From Hamiltosporidium magnivora (taxonomy: Eukaryota > Microsporidia > Dubosqiidae), in contig PITI01000090.1 in NCBI GenBank assembly GCA_004325065.1, forward strand, positions 1 through 23,186: a stretch of 23,186 bases of DNA, read 5' to 3'. The position numbers and the translations under genes are program-made. The notes under the pieces were generated by a model, which saw only the letters and a program-made list of their open reading frames with translations, was not told the origin of the DNA and ran no database searches. Shown in pieces: positions 8,941 through 18,109 of this stretch. The stretch's first letter is position 1; every line of letters begins with the position of its first letter.

Positions 8941-9687
8941 TTATATAAAAAATCTAAATAATAGAAATATAAGAACAACAATACCCACACCAACCCAAAA
9001 GAAATAATAATCATTTAAATATCGATTACTAATATCATCTACTACTTGACTACTCAATCCTAATCCAATAAGTCCTTCTCTAATTTTACTTTTAGTATTA
9101 TCAATATATACTCTTTGTTTTTTAAGTGATTCTAAAGAATCTAATGCTGTTTCTATGTAAGAATTTAATCTACGTGTATTTCCAGTTGATATATTTTTAT
9201 CTTCAAAATTATTTATTTTTATATAAGAATTGGTGTTTGTATCATACGTTGATATTTCTTGATCTTCAAAATTATTTATTTTTATAGAAGAATTTATTTC
9301 ATTGTTTAAATTTATTTTTTTATTTACATTTTCTGCATAAAAGATTTCTTTCTCTTCAAAATCAGTGACTGGCTCGTCACAAACATAAGTGTCTTCTTCC
9401 AAATGTTGCTGAATAACATAATTATCATTTATTTCTTTGATTTGTTGGTTGAAAGATTCAATTTTTGATTTATAATTTCTGTACATATTTTTTCTTTTTA
9501 TGTTTTCATTTTCATCTAAAGAAGAAAAAAACGGCTCACTTTTTAAAAGAAAGTTGTTAAAATTCAAAATAAGATTGTTTAGCATATTTATGTTTTGTGT
9601 GTTGTATTGTAGTTTTTCTAATTTTTCTAATTCTTTTATTATTTCATTTTGCATTTTGTTTAACTTTTGTACTGTTTTGTCATACAT
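8941..9687 (-). CDS. BOS1: Qb-SNARE Bos1/membrin (GOSR2) family
   Basis: Tail-anchored SNARE of ER-Golgi transport vesicles, acting with Sed5, Bet1 and Sec22. It has 248 residues. Residues 1-95 are a predicted helical N-terminal region. The SNARE motif spans about 174-225 (ALDSLESLKKQRVYI then NTKSKIREGLIGLGLSSQVV). The L-x-x-QR pattern places the probable zero-layer Gln at 191. LGLSS followed by DISNRYLNDYYFF matches the membrin signature (LGLS, then I-x-x-R and D-x-Y-F). A single membrane anchor covers 229-247. Residues 133-174 are a tandem 21-residue duplication (IKINNFED twice) in the linker before the SNARE motif. Start chosen at the ATG three nt after CCC (9691-9693). Gos1 is the alternative relative, but the LGLS motif favours Bos1. 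Confidence 0.85.
   Translation of the reverse strand: MYDKTVQKLNKMQNEIIKELEKLEKLQYNTQNINMLNNLILNFNNFLLKSEPFFSSLDENENIKRKNMYRNYKSKIESFNQQIKEINDNYVIQQHLEEDTYVCDEPVTDFEEKEIFYAENVNKKINLNNEINSSIKINNFEDQEISTYDTNTNSYIKINNFEDKNISTGNTRRLNSYIETALDSLESLKKQRVYIDNTKSKIREGLIGLGLSSQVVDDISNRYLNDYYFFWVGVGIVVLIFLLFRFFI
9166..9291 (-). repeat. 63-bp tandem duplication inside BOS1
   Basis: Two in-frame 63-bp units (9229-9291 and 9166-9228) encode residues 133-153 and 154-174, each containing IKINNFED. It extends the linker between the N-terminal helices and the SNARE motif. Confidence 0.8.
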
Positions 9688-9690
9688 TGA

Positions 9691-9693
9691 GGG
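9691..9693 (-). promoter_or_regulatory. CCC start-proximal element of BOS1
   Basis: Minus-strand AACCCTCA directly precedes the ATG, three nt after CCC. Confidence 0.65.
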
Positions 9694-9851
9694 TTAGAAA
9701 ATGTTGGAAATTACAAATAATTATGTGTTAAAACAAAGGAAATAAGAGTAGTTTTAATTATCAATACAAGGATTGAAATGGATTGGAAAATCATTTTAAA
9801 GAAATTATTTAAAGAAAAAAGAAGTCTATTAAAAAATAAGAAATCTATTTT

Positions 9852-9943
9852 AAAAATTTGAAAATATTTATAAAAATAAGAAAAATATTTAAAAATTAGA
9901 AAAATATATAAAAATTAGAAAAATATTTAAAATAAGAAATATA
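9852..9943. repeat. 19-bp A-rich tandem repeat
   Basis: AAAAATAAGAAAAATATTT at 9872-9890 is followed by AAAAATTAGAAAAATATAT (9891-9909) and AAAAATTAGAAAAATATTT (9910-9928). Weaker copies lie on both sides. It lies in the 477-nt spacer between BOS1 and the SPRY gene, where I see no other gene. Confidence 0.75.
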
Positions 9944-10164
9944 GTTTGAAATATATTTATATTTAAAAGAATAAGGAATCTATCAAAAAATTGGAAGAAA
10001 ATTGATAGAATAAGAAATTATTAAAAAATTAAAGTAAAAAATCTATTTATAAAAATATGAGAAATATCAAAATCTTAAACATCAATTAACCCTACAACAG
10101 TAAATAAATTCTAAGCAAACAATTCCCTTAAAAAACATAAAACTATCTAAAATTAAAAATAATA

Positions 10165-10767
10165 TTATATATGATTATCAATAGGATAAGCAAAAAAAGG
10201 TCCAAAATTGAGTGAGACTTCTCCTCCACAATAAAGAGAAACAACTGCGTGATAAATACCAGGATTTATATTAGAAAACGCAATTCCTAAATCTTCTCCA
10301 TTTTTAAAAAACTTAATAAAAGAAAATCGAGATACAAATTTTAAAGAAGAATCCAAGACCAAAGTACTACGTGTATAATCTTTTAAAACAGTCGGTTCTG
10401 TATTTATAGACAGTAACACACCAATAATATCTTTATATTTAAATGTGTCTGAATATGTTTTTCTAACCGAATTGTGAAAAATATATCCGTTTGCATCTCC
10501 GTACGAATAACTGTATTTATCGTATCCGGCTGGTGCATAAATATCTGTGTTTTTTTGTCCAAATCCAAGTCTTATATTACCACTTTTACTTTCTATTTGT
10601 GCTTCGTAATAGAAATTGCCACTTAGTAGTCCATGGGTAGATAGTGCTGATCTATATCCTCCGTATCCTTTTAAGGATAGGTTGTTGTTGTATATTTCTA
10701 AACCACCGTGTGATAATTCTGATGAAATACAAATTTTAGGTGTTCTTCGTTGATCTAATAAGTTCAT
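10165..10767 (-). CDS. ASH2: Ash2/Bre2-like SPRY protein (COMPASS H3K4 methyltransferase subunit)
   Basis: Ash2/Bre2 is a core subunit of the COMPASS/MLL histone H3 lysine-4 methyltransferase, where its SPRY domain binds the RbBP5/Swd1 partner. This protein is 200 residues and is almost entirely SPRY. Residues 49-70 (SGNFYYEAQIES, then IRLGFGQ) open the domain. APAGYDKYSYSYGDANGY (78-95), then FHNS, follow the Ash2-specific loop. KYKDIIGVLLS (110-120) and the FFKNGEDLGIAFSNI block (153-167) match in order. SLYCGGEVSLNFGPFFAYP (177-195) matches the family's closing strand. It stops right after the SPRY. No PHD or winged-helix N-terminus and no C-terminal Dpy30-binding helix are present. Start is at the ATG three nt after CCC (10771-10773). 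Other SPRY proteins lack the GYDK-SYS signature, so Ash2 is favoured. Confidence 0.85.
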   Translation of the reverse strand: MNLLDQRRTPKICISSELSHGGLEIYNNNLSLKGYGGYRSALSTHGLLSGNFYYEAQIESKSGNIRLGFGQKNTDIYAPAGYDKYSYSYGDANGYIFHNSVRKTYSDTFKYKDIIGVLLSINTEPTVLKDYTRSTLVLDSSLKFVSRFSFIKFFKNGEDLGIAFSNINPGIYHAVVSLYCGGEVSLNFGPFFAYPIDNHI

Positions 10768-10770
10768 ATA

Positions 10771-10773
10771 GGG
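10771..10773 (-). promoter_or_regulatory. CCC start-proximal element of the ASH2-like gene
   Basis: Minus-strand GCGCGCCCTAT precedes the ATG, an unusually GC-rich patch for this locus. Confidence 0.65.
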
Positions 10774-12841
10774 CGCGCTTTTTAAATGAGTTTTTTTATA
10801 GAATAAATATGAAGAGAATATTAAGAAATAAAAATTCGTAAATTTCTAATTTTTTAATATGTTTTGCCATATTTGACAATGAAAGAAGAAAAAAAATGTG
10901 TTTTAGATGTATAATTTAAATCTTAAATACATATTTAAAAAAAATAATATATCTGAATATTATCTGTACAACAGTTATTCTGTTAGAAGAAATACATAAA
11001 TTTATATATTATTTTGATATTCTGATGTGTTAATCGAATAGAATAGAAATTGTTTAATTAAAAGTATAATTGTAGATTAAAATATAGTTCATATTTTGAA
11101 TAAACTAGCCCTTCAATATAATTACTAAATTTCAAATTAGTGGTTAAAAAAGAAGCACAAAATTTTTAATTTATTTAATTTCTTTATAAAATTTAAAAAT
11201 TAACGATTATAAAAATCCGTAGGAATAAAGATTAGTATTCTGTATTAAAATGCCAAGTAAATTTTTATATTGCGTTAAATTCCAATATTTATTGTATATT
11301 CTAAAAAAAATAGAATTTACCTGTTTACTAAGTGAGGAGACACTTATTTTATTATAGAGTTTTTCTTTCTTTAAGGTTTAAATACTTCTTCTTTAGATTA
11401 GACATATTATAGAGATTCTTGCTGTTTTGAAGAAGTTTTTATCAAAATAAACTTAACATTTTAAATTAAATTTGTTTTTATTTAAAAATTATATCAATTA
11501 AATTAATATTAGGTGATTTTCCCAAGTACAGTTTGGGCAAATAGTTTGCCATATAGGGTTTTGTCCAAACAGTACTTGGGAAAATGATATAAGTGGTTAA
11601 AAATTTTTGTAAAACATGGGGTGACTTTTGACCAATTTTTTTCAAGCGGTTGACAACAAAGCTGGTTAATATTGAGTGATTGAGCTGTCATTAAAGTACT
11701 TGGATTTAATTTTTTATTAAAATTTTTTTTTCTATGTCGTTCTGTATAGCAAAGGTCTTCAAACTACGACGTGGTGTAGCAGTTCAGACATTATATCCCA
11801 CCTCTCCACAAGTTTTTTAATTGTTGCGTATGTGTGTTTTTTAGCTGAAAAAATGATGGAATTTTCGTATATTTTACACAAAATAAATCTCTTAGATATA
11901 TGTTATTATTAAATTGTAATACAAAAACATTTTATTGGTTTTCAACATTTATTTTAAACACCAATCATATTTCTTGTTATTTTATCCGAAAAATTCAAAA
12001 CCAAATAACAAAAAACACGTAGGATAATTTGTTGAAATTGTGGGTTAAATTTACCAGTAAATATCATCGATAATGAATTCGAATGCATTTCTAATAAAAA
12101 GATTTGTAAATATTTTTTTATATTTCATTTAAGAAAATGTTTTTTTTTCCATGCAGATAGGCTTTCCGAAAGCAAAAATAAGCCTCGAAAATTTTTTATT
12201 AAATTTAATGAATTATGTGGCTGGAAGACTCTTATAAAATTCTGTGATTTAAATGTTTTCATATAGAAATATTGTAAGATAAATTTTTGTTTTTTTTGAA
12301 CGTTTGTATGAAATTTTAAACAATTCATCAAAAAACATTAAAAATAAAGATTGAAGAAATACTTCTCAGTACGCTGTATAAAATATAATGAGTTCTTTAC
12401 CTCGAGACTTTTTATAAGTATCAATGCGCTCTGTGAGCTAAAAAGTTCGGAATCCTTAATTTAAGCAATGAATAAAAATACTAGAAAAATATTTCGTTAA
12501 AATTAGAAGAATAAATATTCACTAAGACTTACAAAGGTTTTTTTTCTATTTCTATTTAACGCCAAAGTCAATTATTACTTAACATATTTATACAAATTCT
12601 TTTTTAACTTACATATGGCATGTTTTACATTTATTTTACTGTTTTAAGAAATATCTATTGTGGCGACATGTTAAGCCTTCCCAAAATCCTCCTTATTAAC
12701 AGCAAACACAGCACAATTAAATTATTAGTTTATCAAGGTGGCATCAGTTAACCAATATTTACAATATATTAATACAAAGAAGCCTCCTTTAGTATTTTTA
12801 AACAGTTTTTTTAACTGAAAATTTTACGATTAAAAATCTAC
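10774..12841. other. Long gene-free stretch
   Basis: About 2 kb with no frame that has an ATG plus CCC element. It contains the hairpin at 11516-11585. A slightly more complex patch at 11730-11850 (ACGACGTGGTGTAGCAG) matches nothing I know. The minus-strand frames at 11509-11691 and 12125-12331 lack homology and start elements. Confidence 0.5.
11516..11585. repeat. Fold-back hairpin with 26-bp arms
   Basis: Left arm 11516-11541 (ATTTTCCCAAGTACAGTTTG, then GGCAAA) and right arm 11560-11585 pair with about 24 of 26 matches around an 18-nt loop. The outer 14 bp, ATTTTCCCAAGTAC, are perfect. GTACTTGG recurs once more at 11697-11704. It could be juxtaposed ends of a deleted inverted-repeat transposon or a miniature element. 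Confidence 0.8.
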
Positions 12842-13029
12842 TATTTGGTTTTAAGCAAATATTTAATCCTTAGTTTTATCTGCTTAATAAAATACATATT
12901 TTCAAATTTTGTTATTTAGTTTAAAGCAAATATTTAATCATTAGTTTTTAATCCGTAGTATAAATACATATTTTTAAATTTTGTTATTTAGTTTTTAATT
13001 CGCTTTTTAATACATATTTTTAAATTTTG
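12842..13029. repeat. 72-bp tandem repeat, three units
   Basis: Units at 12842-12912 (71 bp), 12913-12984 (72 bp) and 12985-13029 (45 bp, internally deleted). Each starts TATTTGGTTT or TATTTAGTTT and ends with ACATATTTTTAAATTTTG, with few differences. The shared middle AAGCAAATATTTAATC is missing from the third unit. Confidence 0.85.
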
Positions 13030-13609
13030 ATTTTCCTTCAGATTTAGATTGGGAAAAAGACCACAAGGACAAACCTTTGACTAAAAAGCGTCTTTTTCCG
13101 AACACGTAGGTGCATGAAGTAAATAAAACAAAATGATAAAAACATAGGGTTAGATACCTTATAAAGGTAATGCACTGTGTTTTCAATCTAAATATCATCA
13201 TAAGGAAGTAATTTTTAAATTCTTTTTTTTTTTATAAAATTAAATTCGTTTTTCTGTGAATTAAATGAAGGATTAAAATTTCAAATATATTTTTTATATT
13301 GATAAATTGAAACTTATTGAATGTGGGGTAATTCGCTTTATCTTTTTACTTGTATTATTCTAAGAGTTATGAGGATATATTTATTTCATGTATTTAATTA
13401 CTATTTTGTATTCCTTCTAATTATACAGGAGTAGAAATTCAACATTTGAAATGTAGATACCAAACTATTCTATCATATCGATGTATATGTGTTAGACAGA
13501 TAAGATAATATTGTGTCTTTGTTGTTATATGCCATTCTATTTCTTTTTCTAATTTGCTCACGCTTTGGTTTTGACTTCAACTTCTTTGGAAATCAAAAAA
13601 CATAGATTT
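13030..13609. other. Intergenic DNA, nothing recognised
   Basis: Includes a 64-residue minus-strand frame at 13007-13201 with an ATG but no CCC element and no recognisable family. It partly overlaps the tandem repeat, so it is not called. Confidence 0.45.
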
Positions 13610-13740
13610 AACTTTTTTTTAAGTACTATAGACTGAATGTATGCCTCTATTCTTAGGAATATTTAGAGTTTCTAAGATAAATTTTATGTTATATTGTCAC
13701 AATACCATCCCAGGTTATCACATATGGAATTATTTCTAAC
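13610..13740 (-). pseudogene. 3' scrap of a LINE (non-LTR retrotransposon) polyprotein
   Basis: The minus strand encodes EIIPYVITWDGIVT at 13736-13695. A frameshift later it gives a stretch resembling LKTLNIPKN...HSVYS-KK. The same segment appears in the other LINE relic on the plus strand at 20398-20510 (IIRYLMTRHGIVKK then T-NQSV and KK), and the DNA aligns over about 110 nt. Only the C-terminal end is present, as expected for 5'-truncated LINE insertions. It sits about 180 nt from the stop codon of the tail-anchored gene. Confidence 0.6.
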
Positions 13741-13916
13741 TACTATTAGATAGATATGTTCGATTAGTTATAATTTTTAATATGTGGAAGGGTTATCAAA
13801 AACTAAGTATAAATTTATTTAAATAACTGTTGTTTTGTTGCTTTATTAGACCCTTTTTAATCTAAACCAATTAAAATTTGTATTTTGGACAAATAATTGG
13901 TTATTTTTCTATTAAT

Positions 13917-14429
13917 TTATTTTTTATCGAAATAATTCAGATAAATAAATATAAAAATAGTACTTATGAACATAATTGCGAAAAACAACAAAAGAATCAT
14001 AACTCCTATTTTTAAAACCAAATATACATATCTAGGCGATTCTGGTTTGAATACAATTGTTCTAAATTCTGAATATGTGTATAATTCAACTTCATTACAC
14101 AAATAAACCGCAATAAAATTTACACCATCAATTTTATTTTTTAGTATATAATATTCAATGTCTGTTACAGATAATCTAGAAATAGGATCATCAAGTAAAT
14201 AAACTGTTAAAGGTTCTCCTAAAATACATTTATCATATCGTAAATTAATTATAGATTCTGAGAGATATACAAATTTTTTTGTAGTACACAAAAGCATAGC
14301 AAATATTTGTTCTTTTTCATTTTTTATATATTCCTCTATTATTTGTGGATAGGAATCAAATGTTAGTGGATCTACAAAATCTTCTTGTATTTCAAATACT
14401 ATATCACCATTCTTAATAAGTTTAATCAT
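13917..14429 (-). CDS. Orphan tail-anchored membrane protein
   Basis: 170 residues, unrecognised. Residues 1-130 look like a soluble, mixed alpha/beta domain with many aromatic residues (for example DIEYYILKNKIDGVNFIAVY, 90-109). Three Cys are present (C48, C68, C111). Residues 134-165 form one long hydrophobic segment ending in a short Tyr/Asp/Lys tail, so the bulk probably faces the cytosol with a C-terminal anchor. There is no signal peptide. Start at the ATG one nt after CCCC (14431-14434), shared with the other genes here, which supports it as real. No SNARE heptads are visible. It may be specific to microsporidia. Confidence 0.7.
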   Translation of the reverse strand: MIKLIKNGDIVFEIQEDFVDPLTFDSYPQIIEEYIKNEKEQIFAMLLCTTKKFVYLSESIINLRYDKCILGEPLTVYLLDDPISRLSVTDIEYYILKNKIDGVNFIAVYLCNEVELYTYSEFRTIVFKPESPRYVYLVLKIGVMILLLFFAIMFISTIFIFIYLNYFDKK

Positions 14430-14430
14430 C

Positions 14431-14434
14431 GGGG
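14431..14434 (-). promoter_or_regulatory. CCCC start-proximal element of the tail-anchored gene
   Basis: Minus-strand AAGCCCCG directly precedes the ATG in an otherwise A/T leader. Confidence 0.65.
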
Positions 14435-15760
14435 CTTAAAAATGACATACTTATATAAAGATTACATATCAATCAATATTGTATTAAGATATATTGAATT
14501 AGAAATGATATACATTTAAAGATTTATTATAAAATATTTTTAATATTTTTAATATTATTGAAGATTATAATTTTGTATTAAATAGAATAACAATCTAAAG
14601 AGAGGCATCTGTATACTTTATAAATCATGATTATAAATTTGTGAAATAAATGATAAAAATATTTTTATTTACACTTTCTTATAATTTATTCTACTGTAAA
14701 TTTATTGAAGCGAAATTAAAAATCACAAATATATCATTAGAAGCACTTACATCAATAAATTATTACTAAAATACTGTATATTACTGATTATAAGTATAAT
14801 ATACTATTTTTAAATTAAAATATTTATTATCCTACATGGATTTCACAACAAAATAAAATTTAGTTTAATGTGGGTTTTCTTTTCGCTTTATACATTAAAT
14901 ACTTTACCCTACATGTATTTCATAAGATATTTGTTGTATTTTTATTTTGAAAATAAAATTTTACTATAATATCAAATACTTAGACAAATACCAATTAAAT
15001 GTTAATAAAAATATATTTTTAAAAAAATTAATTTATCAAATATTTCATTTTAAATCTTTTATCATAAAATAACTCCAAAGGTGTCTTGTATAACCACATT
15101 TTATTATTATTGCCTTTACACTTGATAATATGTAAAATTATTATTTTAAAAATATAGAATCTTTGAAGGAATAATTTAAAATTAAAAAATATGAATTATA
15201 AACCTGTATAATGTTTGATTATTTATATTTTAATTTAAGTAGCATCTTAAAAAAAAAATATTTTTATTTTACTTGAAATAGAACAAAGGATTTCCATTTT
15301 TGTAAATATTTTATTTTAAATTAATTTTTTTTTTAAATATCTTAAAAGAACATTAAGCTTAGATTAATTCAATTTTTTTTTCATAATTTTTATATTTTTT
15401 TTTATAATTTTTCAAAATGTTTCATAATAGTTTATAATTTTTTAATTTAAAATATTTTTTAATTATTGTTAGTGAATAATTGTGCTGTTTTCAAAGATGT
15501 TTATAACAATACCTTAAGACTATTAATTAAGGGAACATATGACTATTTGTAAGAAAACATATGAATTTATATTTTAATTTAATATGAATTAAAAATTAAT
15601 CAAGGAAAAACTAAAAAAGATCAAAAAGAATTTAAGATTGTATTTTTGATCAAAGAAAAATTAAAAAAGAAATATTTAATTTTAAATGATTTAGAAATGT
15701 GATTATTGATATTTCAAATGATTGATATCTTTCAAATATATCATTTAAATATATCATGAA
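14435..15760. other. AT-rich intergenic DNA between divergent genes
   Basis: Roughly 1.3 kb, nearly pure A/T, with imperfect short duplications such as CCTACATGGATTTCA (14831) and CCTACATGTATTTCA (14908). No coding frame. It must contain the promoter of the tail-anchored gene. Confidence 0.5.
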
Positions 15761-15763
15761 TAA

Positions 15764-15882
15764 ATATATCATAAATTAAGATTCTTGTTTGTGTATTTAA
15801 ATAATATATCACAAATGAAATATCATGTTTGTATATTTAAATATATATCATAAATTAAGTATCTTGTTTGTATATTTAAATA
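15764..15882. repeat. 40-bp tandem repeat upstream of SPT3
   Basis: Three units at 15764, 15804 and 15843, each ATATATCA(T/C)AAAT..., then TTGTTTGT(G/A)TATTTAAAT. It ends about 100 nt before the SPT3 start codon. Confidence 0.75.
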
Positions 15883-15972
15883 AAATCATTTGATATATAA
15901 AAATATCTAAATTTTGTTATCTTAATCAATGAATTTAAATTTTGGTTAAATAAAAATGATAAACCAAATAAA

Positions 15973-15975
15973 CCC
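15973..15975 (+). promoter_or_regulatory. CCC start-proximal element of SPT3
   Basis: AAACCCGAAAA precedes the ATG, five nt between CCC and ATG. A/T-rich sequence lies on both sides. Confidence 0.65.
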
Positions 15976-15980
15976 GAAAA

Positions 15981-16688
15981 ATGTTTTACGATACTGAAAT
16001 ACAATCAATGATGTTTACATTTGGAGAAGTTAAAAATACAAACCATGAGACAATAGAATATATAGAAAGTATTATAAGATCCAACATAAAATCTTTACTA
16101 AGTAAATCAAGAAAGGTACAAATTCTAAGAAAAGGAAAATATTTATCAGTAGAAGATATATGTTTTGTATTACGCAGGAAAGTTTATATGGTAAATAGAA
16201 TTTTACAATTTTTGGCGTTTAGAGAGACACGAAAGAAAATAAATGAAGAATCGGTTTCTTTATACGAGGAAAAGAATTGTGAAAAAATGGAATTTGATTG
16301 GTTCAATCATAAATCCGAGGTAAAAGATAAAGAATTGATTGAAAGATTACGAATTATAGACGAAGTCACACAATTTATGGATAAAGAGGAATATTTAAAT
16401 TTTTGTGAATGCAGACAAGCTAGTTTTACATATAGAAAGTATAAAAAGTTTAAAGAATTTATAGAATTTTCTAATTTGAAAGATGATGTAATTGACATAC
16501 TGGGATATATTTGTTATGAAATGGTGTATACTTTAACTGTAAATGCCTTTAAAACAAAAAAGAATTTTAAGTTTAATAAATTTGCTAAAAAAGATCTTTT
16601 TAATTTTGAACAATCATTTAGTTTATCTGTAAAAGATATAAATGCGGGATTATTTTTAATTTTAAAAGAAAATGGTTCATTGATTTAG
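15981..16688 (+). CDS. SPT3: Spt3, SAGA coactivator subunit with two histone folds
   Basis: Spt3 is the SAGA subunit that contacts TATA-binding protein. It carries two histone folds that pair inside one chain, equivalent to TAF13 plus TAF11. It has 235 residues against about 337 in yeast. Residues 5-85 are the N-terminal fold: EIQSMMFTFGEV, then IIRSNIKSLL, SVEDICFVLRR, and VNRILQFLAFRETRK. Residues 86-138 are a shortened linker. The second fold opens with the diagnostic FCECRQASFTYRK (141-153) and KFKEFIEF. It continues with DDVIDILGYICYEMVYTLT (168-186) and ends near residue 232. The CRQASFT motif separates Spt3 from free TAF13, which lacks it. The start is the ATG five nt after CCC. The protein seems complete, with loops trimmed. 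Confidence 0.9.
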   Translation: MFYDTEIQSMMFTFGEVKNTNHETIEYIESIIRSNIKSLLSKSRKVQILRKGKYLSVEDICFVLRRKVYMVNRILQFLAFRETRKKINEESVSLYEEKNCEKMEFDWFNHKSEVKDKELIERLRIIDEVTQFMDKEEYLNFCECRQASFTYRKYKKFKEFIEFSNLKDDVIDILGYICYEMVYTLTVNAFKTKKNFKFNKFAKKDLFNFEQSFSLSVKDINAGLFLILKENGSLI

Positions 16689-18109
16689 AAACTTGGGGGA
16701 TCAATGAAAGTTCAAAATTGTAAATGACAAAGAATCAAAAGACAAAAGAAAATACCATCATTTTTACTTCTATATCATTTATTTTGTATAAATTTGTTCT
16801 ATATTAATCAGGCGATTAAATAAAAATACTTAAAAATTTATTAAATTTATATCTAACTTTAATGAAAATTTACAATATTTTGTTCTACATACTTTATTGC
16901 CTTAGATTAATTCTTTCAAATGTAAAAATTTATACTTTTTAGGGATTGCATCCGTAGAAATATTATCGATAGATCAATTTTATAGTATAAAAAAATGATA
17001 CTTGTATTTAATTGATATTCCTAAAATATTTATATAAGAGTATAAATTTAAAGTTGCAAAAGAGGTTATTAATATCTTTAAATTAGAGAAATTTGCCTTT
17101 GGTTAATATAAAAATCCATTATACTACAAACATGTTAGATTAGACATCATGGTAAATTTTAAAGGATTATTATATGATTAAGATTAGTATAATAAAAAAT
17201 TTGGCTAGGAAATTTCAAGAAATAAACAAAGAGTCCAATGGATAATAATGATGGGGATAAAATTAAAACGATGTTTAGAAATGTATGAGCGATTTCGCTC
17301 GCAAATTCTCTTTATACCTCTTAAAAAAATATACCGCAATAAAAAAAGCAATAGCTCGAGATGCAAGCTTAAACCTTAGCCTTAATTCTCTTCAAATACA
17401 CCTACTATTTATTTAGTAGTAATTTCTGTATGTGCGGTATCTTATGATCTAATAAGCATCTATTGTGTTGCCATTCTCAAAAGAAGCTGGCGCGGCAGGG
17501 CACAACATACTCGATTCGACACCTACTGACCGACAAGAATAGCTTCTACTTGCTTTTTTGCCGAAAAAAATCCGCTGAATCTAAAAAGTTTTGAAAATTC
17601 TTCATATCTATTGCAAAGAAGAGTTTGGTTGTGCCGATAATATATATGTGTCAGACAAATTAGCTAATTATTAGATATAAAAGCGAATGAAGCAAAAAAA
17701 TATTAGAATGCGACTTGGTATTGTTAAATTTTCATAGGGCTACGTTCTTAACCGAGTATTCAGTACATGGTCTTAAGATATAAGTATTTAGTACAAATAA
17801 ATAAATATCATAGCATACAATTTAAAAAATTGTAGTGCGAATGATAAAACTTTGAAAATAAAAGTGGTAGATAAGTTCCGAATGTGATGATCAAATAACT
17901 AGTTACTTTGAATATGTAATTTCTTGGGTCTATTTTAGATTTTCCAAGTATGATTCAGATACAAAATCTATCTTCAGATATTAAATCACACCAAGAGAAG
18001 CCAAATCAGCTTCAAAAGCAAACATGGAAAACATATTTTTTGAGTTGGTGATGAGCTAAAATATTCTTGAGAAGACAAGTAAACATAAGAAACTCGATAC
18101 GGGTAATAC
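16689..18109. other. Gene-free stretch with a structured, GC-richer island
   Basis: No open frame. Around 17270-17560 the sequence becomes more complex. It contains the palindrome GAGCGATTTCGCTC (17287-17300), a CTACTA/TAGTAG hairpin (17402-17419) and inverted ATACCGCA (17331-17338) with TGCGGTAT (17433-17440). A GC-rich patch lies at 17488-17502 (AGCTGGCGCGGCAGG). I recognise neither a known non-coding RNA nor a long terminal repeat with certainty. Confidence 0.45.

Noticed and set aside
7975..10767. Operon of REI1, BOS1 and the ASH2-like gene
   Set aside because: Gaps of 339 and 477 nt and a separate CCC element for each gene argue for independent transcription.
11509..11691. 60-residue minus-strand frame across the hairpin
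   Set aside because: Covers the inverted repeat, with no family similarity and no start element.
12125..12331. 68-residue minus-strand frame
   Set aside because: No homology, no CCC before the ATG, and low-complexity surroundings.
12420..12465. GTTCGGAATCC resembling a tRNA T-loop
   Set aside because: One base too long, with no cloverleaf upstream.
13007..13201. 64-residue minus-strand frame
   Set aside because: Overlaps the tandem repeat end, no recognisable motif, no CCC element.
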